In this document: positions 48,045 to 60,603 of the stretch, one piece after another
Layout of the letters: each line of letters begins with the position of its first letter
How positions within the stretch are numbered: the first letter of the stretch is position 1
DNA from: Plotosus lineatus
Taxonomy: Eukaryota; Chordata; Actinopteri; Siluriformes; Plotosidae
Reading direction: 5' to 3'
Length of the DNA stretch: 64,000 bases
Assembly: GCA_024760905.1 (NCBI GenBank)
Contig: CM045734.1
Location: 38,369,564-38,433,563 of the forward strand
Notes under the pieces: generated by a model
Told to the model about the DNA's origin: nothing
Databases searched by the model: none
Seen by the model: the letters and a program-made list of their open reading frames with translations, nothing else
Made by a program: the position numbers and the translations under genes

Positions 48045-48826
48045 AGGGTACCTGTAGTGAAAGCGCTCATAAACCTAATTTGATGTATTGTGTATAGCTA
48101 GTGGCAATACACTTATAAGGTGTTTATTATATTCTCTCACAAACCAGCGATTTAAGGGCTTCACTAACATCAAGCTTCAGAGCACAGGAGTTTTAAAACG
48201 GCGCATTTGAAGTGACGTCATATCGTTGACAAAGCCTCGACGGAACTGCGAGATTGCAATGTAAACGTAAGGCTATATACCTGACACATACAACACAAGC
48301 TCACGGAAACTTTGAAAAAACAGAAATTATAGTAGTTTTTTTAAACCATGGATGAAGACAATTTCGTAGAAGGATTAGAAGGTTATTTATATGAACCACT
48401 GAAGAAAGACTATCCACATTTAGTGAAATCGGACCAGGAAAGTGACGAATCGCAGGACGATATTGGAGAGTCGGCAGAAGCTTTTACACGGGAAAATCAT
48501 AGCAAACAACCAGCAAATATTTGGTGCCTTTGTGGAAAATGTGTGCGTCAAAAAAATGATCAGCTATTGTTGTAAAGAACATGAATTGCTTGAGGAAAAT
48601 ATCCTGACATTCTGCAATTGGCGATACGACTGTCAACGATGTTACGTCACAATGACCTTTAACCCCGGTGAAAAGAAGCCAACATGTCCGCGCGCTCAAC
48701 AAGGAATGTCATATAGAAGAAAAGGAAATGTGGACTTATAAATGAACATCACGCGATGTTTAAGAGTTAATAATAAAGTATAGTGGATATTTTTTGAATG
48801 CTGTAAATTTTGGGTACAGGTTCCCT
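48045..48826 (+). mobile_element. TTAA-flanked element (Kolobok- or piggyBac-like)
   Basis: The left end is AGGGTACCTGTAGTGAAAG and the right end is the complement of AGGGAACCTGTACCCAAAA, about 14 of 18 matching. TTAA lies immediately outside both ends (48041-48044 and 48827-48830). TTAA targets are known for Kolobok and piggyBac elements; AGGG termini next to TTAA fit Kolobok/T2 better. The 782-bp body contains one decayed coding frame and an AATAAA signal at 48772, but no transposase, so it is nonautonomous. Confidence 0.75.
48348..48741 (+). pseudogene. Frame resembling the P2X7 cytoplasmic ballast domain
   Basis: The frame begins MDEDNFVEGLEGYLYEPLKK, an acidic leader, and reaches NIWCLCGKCVRQ. 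At a run of seven A (48550-48556) the frame shifts and continues SYCCKEHELLEEN, NWRYDCQRCYVTMTFNPGEK and PTCPRAQQGMSYRRK to a stop at 48741. The pattern W-C-x-C-G-x-C, then C-C, then R-C-Y-x-T-x-x-F and a terminal P-x-C before a basic end parallels the zinc-binding intracellular ballast of P2X7 receptors. The segment between the CC and the RCY motif is much shorter than in P2X7. No membrane segments or channel domain are present. A role in P2X signalling is not implied; the domain is older than P2X7 and also occurs alone. The likeness rests on my memory of the family. Confidence 0.6.
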
Positions 48827-48830
48827 TTAA

Positions 48831-50500
48831 AGTTTGAACTTTATATACGTGCCATATATGCGTCATCAATGTCCTTTGCCATTCCCATGTGTGGGTGATG
48901 AATTGCACTGCTTGTGATTTTTATTATTATTATTTTTTTAATAGTATTGGACATTTTACACTTGTACTAACATTTTGTGGCCTGAGCTGAAAAACTTTGA
49001 ACCTCTGTAGCACCATCTGTAGCTAAGTGCAGAAACGAAGTTCATGTAGACCCCTGAAGCTGCGAAAACATCTTGCCCCTTTACAGCATTTGTCTTGTGT
49101 TCTTAAATAGTGTCTTGAAATACAACTGTTAGCTCAAGCAATCCACATCAAACGATTGGTTTAGTGCACACCTCTGCTCTGATTATCGAAGATCTCACTG
49201 ATTTACAGATAGAAAATACACATGCAATTATAATAGTTTGAACAGAGATTTGAGTCTTTCTTATAGCTGGGTTTCTATAGGAGATGTTTCTCATTTTATC
49301 TCTATGAAAAACCTTTGATGACACACTAGCGATTATAATGTCCTTAACATTATAGTAACAAAACACAGAAATGCCACTTTTCTATCTTTAACTAGAAGGA
49401 TGAGATGACCCAGGACACAATAGCTTAAACTATTAAAATGGAATGCTCAGCTCTGGTCCTTGAGTAACTGAACAATGGATTCTTTGTGAAGGGCAGCACT
49501 TGGCTCCCGGACAGCTGTTTTTCCACTCGATATTGATCTAGTCTAAAAAAGTATGATGCAGGATTTTTTTTTCACATAAATGCTGTGCATTGATACACAG
49601 AGTGATAGGAAAGCGAGGGCTGACAGAAATAAAATACACAGATGAAGCATATTTTGTCTGCACAAAGTGATCACTGCTGCACAAAATAAAATGGTTTCTC
49701 AAGTGCTTTGAGTGCAGGAGATATTCAAGAACCACAATCATGATTGAATCAACAACCGGCTGCTCCAAAGAGAGGCTCAAAACACTAATGCAGGGGTGGA
49801 TTGATGCTGAACCTGCTTTGCCATAGTATGAGTGCCTTCGAATGATGACTAAGAGGCCATTCTGTACATCACATTGTTTTCACAGTCTGGATGAGGTGTT
49901 AGCTGACTCATAGAAATGACCTCACACAGTTGCTGCATTTGCACATCTCTGCTTCAGATTCAAATCAATTTAAGTCTCAGTTGATAAGGAAAACATCTGG
50001 ATATACTACCTTTCACTAACATCCAAAACATGCTGATTAATTACACCATACTTTCCAAATTAGTCATATCGTTTTAGCACTGTGTTCCCTGGTTACCACC
50101 AAAACACCAGCAGTAACACTGATGTCATCAACAACATATAGCAAAAGACACTATGTTTGCATGATACTCACTGTTGACCTCATGATTGTTGAATCACTGA
50201 CTTGGTCATTATTGATGTTTTTGGGTTATTGGCAGTTTTCTGTTCGTGCCTGGCTCGCGTCATATGGAACCACAAATTAAAGCTAGCGACAGAAGATAAA
50301 AACACCAGTTTGATCACTAATAAAAGCTATCCATGATGAAAATGGTTATTTTCAGAGAAATGCTTGTGTATAATCTGAATCTGTGTAGTTCATCACTTTG
50401 CTCTTTAAGATGGCTGCAAAATAGGTGGCTTAAACAGCATGCAGTCAGAAGCGGCAGTTCAGGAGCTGCAAATCACAAGGCAAGTCTGGGGGAAAAACAG
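48831..50500. other. Unique stretch
   Basis: No gene or repeat was recognised. Short frames lack motifs. Confidence 0.45.
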
Positions 50501-50504
50501 TATT

Positions 50505-50700
50505 CCTTCCTCTCACAGTCCAAAGATATGCAGATTTGGTGAACTGGATGCTTAAAACATGTAGTGGTCATACATGTGAGAATGTTGGTTCATCTTTGTA
50601 TTCACCCTGCGACAGATTGGTGATCTGCTCAACATGTAGACTTGCTTCAGCTTCCCCCTGACCCTGACGAATAAATGGTATATCAAATGGATTATGGATT
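50505..50700 (+). mobile_element. Old SINE-C fragment
   Basis: Traces such as ctctcacagtccaaagatat, gcagatttggtgaactgg and ccctgcgacagattggtgat remain. Confidence 0.5.
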
Positions 50701-50819
50701 CCCACCATACATTAGTGGACGCCTTGGTTATTTTTCCTGGGATACACCAAGAAACAGTAAGAAAACATGAAGTAAATGTCTGGTTGCATATGTGCATTTT
50801 CTGTTTTTAACAATCATAC

Positions 50820-52222
50820 CGTCCAATGGAAAAAGGAGGCCAATCAGGTCTTATTGGCCTGTGAGACTGATGCAAAATCTTGAGTGTGGGAGGAGTTCCA
50901 TGAGGGTCTGGAAGTTGGCCTCCAAAAGGTACTGGACCACCATCTGATGCCTGAGGACAGGAAGCAGTTCTTCACAAATACTGTTTCCAGTGAAAGTGGG
51001 GAGTTTCTCACCTTGGCAGAGGATGTTGTTGGGAGGTGGAAGGAATGCTTTGAGGACCTCCTCAATCCCACCAACACACCCTCAATGGAGGAGGAAGACG
51101 CTGGTGATTTGAGTGGTGGTCAGCCCATCGTTGGGGCTGAGGTCGCCAAGGTAGTCAAAAAGCTCCTTGGTGGTCGGGCTCTGTTGGTGGATGAGATTCG
51201 CCCTGAATAGCTCAGGGCTCTGAATGTTATAGGACTGACTTGGTTGGCACATCTGTGCAACATTGCATGTTAATTGAGGGCTGTGCCTCTGCATTAGCAA
51301 ACTGGAGTGGTAGTCCCCCGCTTTAAAAAGGGGGACCGGAGGGTGTGTTCCAATTATCGTGGAATCATACTCTTCAGTCTACCCAGGAAAGTCTATGCAG
51401 GAGTACTGGAGAGGAGGAGACGACCAATGGTTGAACTTTGGATCCAGGAGGAACAATGTGGTTTTCGTGCTGGCCACAGCATTCTCGACCAGCCCTATAC
51501 ACTACAAGATCCTGGAGGGGACATGGGAGTTTGCCCAATCTGTCCACATATGTTTTGTGGATTTAGCCAGGCCTTTCTGCCGTGTCCCTTATGGGGTGTA
51601 CTAAACACATTTCTACGGGCCATCAGGTCTCTGTATCACCGGAGCCAGAGCTTGGTCCGCATTGGTAACAACAGGACAAATTCATTTATGGTGAGGGTGC
51701 AGCCTCTGCTGTAAAGTGGAGCTTGTACTGTTCCGTCATAGTGAAGAGGGAGCTGAGCCAGAAGGCAAAGCTATCAATTAACCAGTTGATCTATGTTCCA
51801 ACCCTCACCTATGGTCACAAGCTTTGTGTAGTGACCGAATGAACAAGATTGTAGATACAAGTGGCTGAAATGAGATCCTTTGTGGAATGGCAGGGCTCTT
51901 CCTCAGAGATAGGGTGAGAATCTCAGCCAACCGGGATGAGCTCAGAGTAGAACCGCCACTTGTCCGCGTTGAGAGGGGACAGCTGAGGTGGCTCGAGCAT
52001 CTGATTATAATTTCTCCCACACGCCTCCCTGGTGTGGTGTTTCGAGCATGTCCAACCGGGAAGAGACCCGGGGTTGACCCCGAACACGGTGGAGGGACCA
52101 TATCTCTCAGCTGGTCTTGGAAAGACTCTGTGTCCCCCTGGAAGAGCTCGAGGAAGTGGCTGGCGAGAGGAAAGCCTGGATCTCACTGCTAAGATGATGA
52201 TGATGATGATGATGATGACGAT
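50820..52222 (+). mobile_element. Second Rex3-like relic, RT core deleted
   Basis: Frames give LQKVLDHHLMPEDRKQFFTN, VVGRWKECFEDLLNPTNTPS, VVKKLLGGRALLVDEIRPE, DRRVCSNYRGIILFSLPRKV and QEEQCGFRAGHSILDQ. A deletion near 51710 removes the catalytic block, and the C-terminal part resumes near 51800 (LTYGHKLCVVTE, QLRWLEHLIIISPTRLPG). The tail is a GAT repeat at 52193-52220. It covers a similar part of the element as the copy at 1260-3108. Confidence 0.85.
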
Positions 52223-52287
52223 GTCAATCACACTTGATCTTTTTTCAGTAGACGAGTATTCATATCAGATTTCCAACCAAGCCAATT

Positions 52288-52425
52288 CTGGGGTAATTCA
52301 TTCATTCATTTTCTGAATCTCTTAATCTTAATTAAGGTCACGGGGAGGCTGGCGCCCATCTCAGCCAAATCCGGGAAAGGGCGGGGTACACTCTGGACTG
52401 CTCGCCAGGCCATTGCAGGGTGGGG
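52288..52425 (-). mobile_element. SINE-B/L2-type tail fragment
   Basis: The minus strand gives cctggcgagcagtccagag to tgagatgggcgccagcctcc and ends cattcattcatt at the left. Only the tail module is present, so assignment to B or C is uncertain. Confidence 0.75.
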
Positions 52426-53485
52426 GTAAATCATTCTAACAGAAAATTTTCAAATCTAAAACCCACTGTAATTACTTTATAAAAGTTATTCTCATACTGT
52501 TGTATTAAATCATGTTCTATCTTCTTTCTGGACACTTTTTTGGAGCTATTGTGTGAATTAAGTACTGTCCTAACAATTGTTTGTTTGTTTTTTGACCACC
52601 AAAACCCCACAACCCCACGTTCTTGTTTTCTACTGGCCTACAAGACTGATATTTGTAAAAAGACATCTCAAAGGAGACTTCGATAAAGTTACCACTCAGT
52701 GTAAGTAACCACAACCAAACCCAAGTATGCATCCTTTCTCCTTCAGCAAATTAGCAAATCTTCCAGGTAAACTTCAGGTATCCCCTGTATCACTGTGCAA
52801 TGGTGCAAAAACTGTAACTAGTATTGGAAAGCTGAAGATATGGGCACATCTGCAACCTATTTGCAGGAATGTACTCTTCATTCTACTTCCGTGCATCCTT
52901 CACCCTACCCACTTTGTGTCACCAAGGGTTGCTCAGCCTCCTTAAAGGCTGCAAATCAATTTACATGACTTCCTGTTAAATGTCCATATCACATCACTGC
53001 CAGGTCATACTCATGGATCATGTTTTGTTCTTTTGATATTAATGCTAGCACACGTCCTGCTAATTTCCTCTGTCCATCCAAATCACTGATGTAAATCGCT
53101 TCCATGAATGTTTATTTTACTGCAGAATTGAACATAACAACGTGAAGTGCAAATACTAGATAATGTGAAACACAAGTGAGTGTATTTTACTGCTAAAACT
53201 AAATGAAAAGCAAGACTCTCTAAATTCCTTTATTATTCAGTCACAGAAATAAAAGGATAAACGATTTTCAACTGAAATCAGATGAGCACATTCAAGCACA
53301 CAACTCCAAAATTCAACACATAAATCCTTTTTTATACATGTGTGGGATGATTTAAGAAAGTTCAAATTGGGGGTGGTGGGGGTGGGATTTCCACTGCTTT
53401 TGTGCATATCTTTAAAGAAATTCTGTGGTCGGTGTTAGTTATATAGTATAGTGATGGAGTAAACTGTACTTTCACCTGAATACAT
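52426..53485. other. Unique stretch
   Basis: No gene. A G-rich run at about 53369-53388 could form a quadruplex. Confidence 0.4.
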
Positions 53486-53499
53486 GAAGTTTGACCCCC

Positions 53500-53575
53500 C
53501 CCCCACACACACACACACACACACTACATACATGTTTGCTTATCTCATTGTTTAGATGGACACAAATGTGTGCAT

Positions 53576-53628
<53 letters not shown>
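53500..53628. repeat. Two (CA)n microsatellites
   Basis: CA runs at 53505-53523 and 53577-53628. Confidence 0.95.
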
Positions 53629-53630
<2 letters not shown>

Positions 53631-55130
53631 CCAGATCTTCTTTAACCATCATACACTACACATATACCCTCCCCCACTCCGCTGTATTCAATGTGTGGGT
53701 GAAAGGTCATTGTAAACTGGCATTCCAAAGAGTCTGTAGCTCACAGTGCTGTGAACAGAGGAGGAAAAGGAACGTTGTATGCTTAATCCTATGGACTTGA
53801 GGATTTCCAAGAATGGACCAGACCATACTATTAATAAATAAACAAACCGATAACCTTTCTTCCATGCGTTCTTTTATGTGTTGGGGTTTGCCTGTGTGTA
53901 GTCAACCTCCCTTGTTAGCCAGATGATAGTGCATTCAAAGACAAAATACACATCTGCAGGCTGCATTGCATCATAACATCGAAGTACTGTGTTATACAAT
54001 ATCCTTCTTTGTCAGTTTGTGAATCAAAACATGCTGTGACTTCTCCAAAATCTTTGATCTACATTCCCAGGCACGGTAGTAGTTTCTCATGAGCAGGGTA
54101 TGGGCTGGTGAAGAAAGAAACTCATTCATGGCTTTGGGCTGTTTGAGAGGGCCACTGCATTGGTTGGCGCTCAATGTCTTATCCTTACAATTGGTCTGAC
54201 ACTGAATACTCTGGGAGGTCACTCTTGGTGTCAGTCCAACACAATGCCCAACACAAACACAATTCTCTCCATTTGTCCACCAAGCTCTTGTCTCCCCTTA
54301 GGTTTGGCGAGTAATTGATCATCTGTGGGTACGAATCCTGCATATAAAGTAGCTGAGCTCAACTGAAAGTATTCATTTACCTCAAATCAAGTCCACAGAT
54401 ATTCTCTTTCATTAGCAATGACGACACCATGATAGTTAACATCTCCCATGGTAGAGACAAACAAGGGATCTTGAGGTTTTTTTATTTCCAGCACCTACGA
54501 GCAATCAAGGACCAATATGCATGAGTGATTATTTTAATATAAACTGCCTCAGGTAATAATTTACAGTAAAAAAAAAAGAATAAGTATATAAAAATTGTTT
54601 CAAAGTACTTAACTCTTTACTATTATCACCTGGCATGTTTCCCCTTTCAAGGTGCCTGCCACTACCTTGGGTGACCCACAGCTTTCATTTCGGTAACAAA
54701 ACTCCCAGCATCTTGACTCTGGGAAGGCACCATCCTTTGTGTGTGCTACAATTAATTATCCACTGTTCAATGGTGGTTCGTTTGGGGAATGAGATAGAAA
54801 CGAGCTTGGTGAAAAGGTATCTGGGTCTACCGACATCTCGGCAGCAGCGAGGGGGAGCATCTCCATGAGACAGCTGATGGGCCTGATCGCATTTCACTGA
54901 CAAACTCAATTGCGTTTGAAGTGAGATCCAGTGAAAGTCAATATGCCACACGGTCCCTATTGCCTGTTGGGTCCATCCGCAGTGACCAGATATCTGGCCT
55001 CACTGATGCCACTCATTTATTCATTATATTTCCAATGTGTCCTTACCAGCAGGTTCTGATTCCCAAGTGAAAAGTCAATTAGCTGCTTTAAAACTATTAA
55101 CAACATGCTTATACGAATGAATATACACAC
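53629..55130. other. Unique stretch, possible conserved element at 54640-54990
   Basis: No gene. The part at 54640-54990 is non-repetitive with balanced composition. A regulatory role is untested. Confidence 0.3.
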
Positions 55131-55131
55131 C

Positions 55132-55132
<1 letters not shown>

Positions 55133-55196
<64 letters not shown>

Positions 55197-55197
55197 C
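55133..55197. repeat. (CA)n(TA)n microsatellite
   Basis: A CA run followed by a TA run, abutting the SINE-C head. Confidence 0.95.
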
Positions 55198-55199
55198 TC

Positions 55200-55550
55200 A
55201 CACGCTGCATAGTGACATAGTGGTTAGCACATCTATCTCGCAACAAAAGGATCTGGGTTTGATTGCCAGTTTCTGTGTGGAGTTTGCATGTTCTCCCTGT
55301 ACTTGCGTGAGTTTCCTCCAGGTTCTCCGGTTTCCTCTCACAGTCCAAAAACATGCACGGCATGTTAATTGGCTGTTCGAAACCACCCGTAGGTGTGAGT
55401 GTGAATGGTTGTGCAAGTGTTGGCCCTGCGATGGCCTGGTGTGCTTTCCCGGGTGTAGCTTGACCTTGCCCAGAGTCGGCGGAGATGGGTGCCAGCCTCC
55501 CCGTGACCCAAATTAGGATTAAGCGATTCAGAAAATAAATGAATGAACAT
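55200..55550 (+). mobile_element. SINE-C copy, complete
   Basis: Head gtgacatagtggttagcac and ggatctgggtttgattgcc, then gtgtggagtttgcatgttct, cctctcacagtccaaaaaca and the L2-type tail cctgcgatggcctggtgtgc to gattaagcgattcagaaaat. It is the best SINE-C here, and its tail is the same module as in SINE-B. Confidence 0.92.
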
Positions 55551-56545
55551 ATGTAAATGCTTCTTTTAATATATTACTTATTTATTATTTGTCTATAAGC
55601 AAAACACTTCTATAAGCAACATGCTTCTGTAATAGTGGCACTAAATCAGTGTAAATCTCGTGGTGCTTCAGTCATGGTGCAAACTGCATTAATAATAATG
55701 TGATGGTTTTAGGGATCATATTATGTAATAAGCAGTGCCCATTGACAGTCAACAATTGTTACATATTCTTATAGATTTATCTACTGAAACAAGAGGTTCT
55801 GCAGACTTTCAAAAAATCCCGACCACACCAAACCAAGTACAATAAAGCCTGTTTTAAATCACCGCCCCCCCCCCCCCCCCCCCCCAACAGACACTCGAAT
55901 CTAAAAGACCTCACAGGAGAGGCTGTGGTTAACAGAGACCTCTGCCACCCGGCAGTGCCGCAGGCAGGAAGCACATTTACACAACATGCCAAGCTTTGTC
56001 ACTTACAAAGGAAGCCAATTAACAAGCTATAGTCCTGACATAGTTCAACCTGTCATGCACTGAGAAGGAAGTTCCTTAGAATGAATGTTGCCTAGTTGAG
56101 CTACTCATTTCATACTTGGTTCAAATTTTTGAATGGATAAAGAAAGGGAAATTACACAACCACAGATTCATTAATAGTTTAGAAACCAGGAAGAGAAGAA
56201 CCCAAGAAACCCTAGAAATACACACAGTCCCTAGAACAGCAGTCACCAAGGGTGGGTGGTTCTTGACGACTTTGTTTCCAACCTTAATCATACACCTGCG
56301 ATCATTTCCTGAAGAACTTCTTGATACGCTAAAAGAGATGTTTTAGACTTTGGTTAGAGATAAAACCTGCAGGAAGGTAGCTCTCCAAAAAGAAGGCTGG
56401 AGACTGCTGCCCTAGTAATAGCATTACATTAAGAAACCGTATGATAACTTGACAGAAGTGGACAACATGGCATTAAATGGACTGCCAACGTTTTTGTAGC
56501 TGAAGGTTACAAAATCTGCAGATGACAACAAGATATGCATTCATA
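55551..56545. other. Unique stretch with a poly-C run
   Basis: A C run of about 23 at 55864-55886; otherwise nothing recognised. Confidence 0.45.
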
Positions 56546-56549
56546 CATG

Positions 56550-56815
56550 TTCACCATGAACAGCTGACCAGTCTATCACAGGACCAAAACACACACAGCC
56601 ATTCACACCCAGGGGCAATCTGGAACAGCCAATGATATGTATGTCTTTGAACTGTCGGAAGAAGCCAGAATACCCGGAGGAAATCCACAAAAACATGGAC
56701 AGAACAGGCAAATTCCACACAGAAACGCCCTCGCCGAGTCTGGGACGTGAGCCCAGGGCCTTCTTACTGTGAAGCAGATGTGCTAACCACAATTTCACCA
56801 TACTGCCAAGGATAT
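56550..56815 (-). mobile_element. SINE-C copy
   Basis: The minus strand shows gtggttagcacatctgcttc, ctgggctcacgtcccag and gtttttgtggatttcctccg. The tail is shortened. Confidence 0.8.
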
Positions 56816-57014
56816 TCATATTAATCTTAATTTACAATAAATTATGCATTCATTTCTATATTCTATAATCTTTATATTTTTATCTATATTTTTTGTATTT
56901 TATTTTTATTTATTTATTTGTTTGTTGATGGTTTAATTTAAGGTATTATTGTACCCTATATTTTCTTAGTAAGTATTGATGTTTTCATTTGTAATTGTTG
57001 TTTTCAGTCATAAA

Positions 57015-57610
57015 TAAGCAAGAAGGTTCTAGGTGCAAGTCCTGAGCTTGGACATTTCTCTGTGGAGTTTGCATATTTTCTCCATGTTTGCGTGGCTTTC
57101 CTACAAGTACGCCAGTTTCTTCGCACTGCCCAAAGACAGGCATATTAGGCTCATTGGCTGGTTCAAATTTCCAATAAGTGTGGATGTCAGTGTGAATGAT
57201 TGTGTTTTGGCCCTGCAATAGTCATTCATTCAATCATTTTCTGTAACTCTTCTGTCTCTTTCTGTAACAGCTCACCAGGCCATCGTAGGACAGAAACACG
57301 CTGACGGCGAGGTTGCCTACTCTTGTCAAAAGTCAGCAATGGTTCTTTTACATCACACCATAGACAGTAAGAAACATGGCCGGCCTTTAATAACCCAGTT
57401 AGCTGCACTGGGGGTGACATTGACTACCTGAGGAGAGTGGGACTTGAACCCCCAACCTTAGGATCAGTGATCCAGCACCTTACCACCAGGCCACCACTGC
57501 CCACCCCCCCTGCAATAGTCTAGTGAGCTATTCAGAGTACGCACACCTTCACCCAGTATCTGCTGAGATAGGTGCCATCCTATCCGCACGGTTTGGCAAA
57601 TGAGTGAGTG
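57015..57610 (+). mobile_element. SINE-C copy interrupted by SINE-B
   Basis: Left part from gaaggttctaggtgcaagtc through gtggagtttgcatattttct to ggccctgcaatagtc; right part from tctagtgagctattcagag to the tail gagtgagtgaatgag. Confidence 0.85.
57224..57507 (-). mobile_element. SINE-B nested in SINE-C
   Basis: The minus strand has the head (gcagtggtggcctggtggta), shared body and a shortened L2-type tail. Perfect 13-bp duplication ccctgcaatagtc at 57211-57223 and 57508-57520. Confidence 0.93.
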
Positions 57611-58033
57611 AATGAGCTTTAGATGTCTAAAAGATCTAGTTGATCAAGAATTCCCAACCCAGTCTTTATTATTCATATTATTGTGGAAAAAAACTTGATC
57701 TACTCTCATTGAACAAAACATTCAGAACAAATTGTTTTTAAAATGTTACAGTGTATGCATATGCCTGACACGAAATTAAGAACATTTTCCACCGGACAGG
57801 GGGGGCGGGCAAAAGAAAAAATCTGCACGACCCCTAAGAATTTTACTGGACCCCACTTGTTGTGGAACATGCATAATAAGTCATATTTTTTTTAATTTGA
57901 CAAATATTTTTTTGGTGTTTGCAATGTAAAATTGTACGCAGGCTTGTTACAGTAGTAGTACTACATAGTTAGCTTTAAGTTACATAAAGGTAGTGCGTTA
58001 ATTTAAACTTTCAAAGTGTGGGTATAGTCACTG

Positions 58034-58176
58034 GTCCTACCTGAAAAGTCCTCTTTGGACGTCGTTTCATAATCTTTATAATCTCTGATATTGGTGCTAC
58101 TTGGTCCAGCATCACTTTGGTCAGTTTTTTGATCTTTTACAAAACCAGTTAACTTTTTCTGCTTTGACATCATTAG
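58034..58176 (-). pseudogene. First coding exon of a deleted hAT-type transposase
   Basis: The minus strand reads MSKQKKLTGFVKDQKTDQSD, then AGPSSTNIRDYKDYETTSKE and DFSG at a splice-donor-like CAG/GTAGGA. A short basic start followed by a Ser/Pro/acid-rich stretch and a donor is typical of exon 1 of hAT transposases. No catalytic part is nearby. The host element probably lies within about 57770-58340 (the phrase cctgacacg occurs near both limits), but its ends are not proven. Confidence 0.5.
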
Positions 58177-58420
58177 TTACAGTTAAATTGTTATTGTTAT
58201 ACTCTCAGATTAGCGGCATACGGGAAGTTACTGGCACGTGATTCAAATTTTGCCAATGGCTGAGAGCTTTTGTTTGTCCCTCATGCTGACTGGTTGCAGA
58301 TGATGTGTAGGGCGGATTGTTCGTTTGCCTTCTACCTGACACGGGGGATATTGGGTTGGATTTTTCCAAACTTCCCACAAAAATGCCGGCAAATGCGCCC
58401 TGGTTATTTATTATACTATA

Positions 58421-58848
58421 CAGTCAGCCCCCAACTTACGAAGACCCCTGTGTACGAAATCCCCGGTTTACGAAGATCATTTTCCTGGGTTTCCGTCCCC
58501 GAGATACGATACAACCCCCTCTTCCGAAAAGAAATTCAAAATTCAAACTCGCCACTCAAAATTTCACACGAAGCGCCAGTTTCTCTCTCATTGGCTGTCT
58601 CTCAACATCCCGCCACGCTGGCCTCCCAGATAGAGATAGAAGGAAGCTTAACTCTTTAGTTTTTAGTTTAGTTTTTTAAGTTGTTTTAATTCAGTAAATG
58701 TTTAATAAATGTGGGCGCATTTGAGCTCATTTGGAATTCCGATCCCTCAAGGAATGAAATTAAAGTTGAGTTTGTCAAGCAGGGAATGCGCTTTGAATTC
58801 CATGTCTTGTGGGCGTGTCCCGCAGCGCGTGCGCCCACGAGAGAGAGC

Positions 58849-58885
<37 letters not shown>

Positions 58886-59187
58886 GCGTGTGTGTTAATA
58901 AAAATGTTTAATTAATAAATATGTTAATAAAATGGTTTAATATGTTAATAAACTATTTAAATGGTTGAATAAATATTCTTTTTTTTTTTACTTTTAACAC
59001 ATATTTCTTACAAAATTGGTGTACTTTTATCATTTTAAATATGTTTATGGGGTTTTTCTAGTCCAAAGACTGGAGCCTTGGAACGGATTAGACATTTAAC
59101 ATGTAAAATGCGACCCCTACTTACGAAATCCCCGCTATACGAAAAGGGCTCTGGAACGGATTAATTTCGTAAATTGGGGGCCGACTG
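58421..59187 (+). mobile_element. PogoM4 element
   Basis: The left end is CAGTCAGCCCCCAACTTACG after a TA; the right end is the complement of CAGTCGGCCCCCAATTTACG. A second inner inverted stretch (gaaatccccggtttacgaag / gaaatccccgctatacgaaa) follows. A GA microsatellite at 58851-58882 lies inside. 767 bp, with no transposase recognised. Confidence 0.85.
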
Positions 59188-59635
59188 AACTTGGGTTTTG
59201 TGTCATAACAGCAAAGGCAAATTAGTATTAGGGCTCAGTGGGGAAAAAACATCCCAACTGAAATTGCTAATTTTGTTGATCTATTAGCAATAACCAAAAT
59301 TATTGAACAGAAGGCACAGTCAGTTCATTTCGATAATGACCAATGCAGTCTACCAGGAGCGGTGCAAATTAGTGTAGTCTCAGAAGCACTACATAAGTTC
59401 TCATAATTTTTCTGAGGCTTTCCAAATGAATCAATTCAAATAAAAAAAAACATCTGTTCATTTTACCTTTTTTTCTGTCTCATTCCTGATTGTGTACTGG
59501 CTCATCCCCGAGCATAACATTGGGAACTTGACTACCACATGAATTCATATACAGCATTCAAAAATACAATATTAATCTACGCATACAAAAAATGGCAGAC
59601 ACCTGAGCAAACAGGTGGCAGGACACACCTACTTG
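59188..59635. other. Unique stretch
   Basis: Nothing recognised. Confidence 0.45.
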
Positions 59636-59640
59636 TAGTT

Positions 59641-59763
59641 GGTAGGAAGTTTCACTAACTACTTAGAATGCTGTTCCACTAAAAACAACAAAATTACCGG
59701 AAAGAAGTTTTTGAATCGTGAATTTCACCCCTACCAAACACAACTTTATTGGACTGCGAGCCA
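59641..59763 (+). repeat. Repeat X copy 1 (or left inverted terminus)
   Basis: Contains acttagaatgctgttcca and accaaacacaactttattg about 60 bp apart. The same two blocks occur in inverted orientation at about 63655-63757. Confidence 0.65.
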
Positions 59764-59770
59764 ACTTATT

Positions 59771-60587
59771 TTGTATTACACGGTACTCTTGTATGGTAAA
59801 CACGTATATGTCGTAATGCCACATAATGAGACAATTAGCCATAAATTGACTATAATAATGATAATAATTATAATGATAATTTCATATACAGTATGTTTAC
59901 TACGGTAGCGGTCTTTATAGAGGTAGAAAAATCTATCTAAAACAATCTATCCTGACAACCAGTGTGCTCCGCTTCGTGGGTAAAACGGTTCTAGGAACAG
60001 CTCCGGATTCAAAGGAGTTACAATATTTCAGAGCCGCTCACCACTTTCCTTTACCTGTATATAATTTAGAGGGTTCTCAAATCGTAGCAGGAATAAGCCG
60101 GCTTTAAACGGGCCTTTTCTTGAGCAATGCAGGCCATTTTCCCAAATGTTGACTGTTGAGTGATCTATACACCACTCAGGCGAATGTCCTTCAGAGCTAG
60201 GTTCAATTTGGAAAGCCTGGTAAGCCGACCAACATCATGAGATTACAGGATTTGAGACGGGATCAAGACCAATGAGGAGGGACTTAAGCTGTCTCTGACA
60301 CGAAAGTACGGGACGAGCTTTTGAGTACGGGGGCTTTGTGGGCCTGAAGTGCTCTCTTACAGCCAGTTCTCTAACTTCAGCTCAAAATGGACCCGCCAAA
60401 AAGCCGTTTACACTCAAGCCACAGCAATATCATACACAAGAGTTAAAGAAGAAGGGAGGGATGGATGGATTTAAACCTAAATAATGGATCACTTAAGACA
60501 CCGCTGGCAGATTAAGCTTTTCATTGTAAACAAGCTACTCTACTTATCTGATAGAAAGTATAAATAATTCCAAGGGTATTAATAACT
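59771..60587. other. Unique stretch
   Basis: No gene or known repeat. It lies between the inverted Repeat X copies. Confidence 0.4.
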
Positions 60588-60603
60588 TGAACATTATTTC
60601 TCA

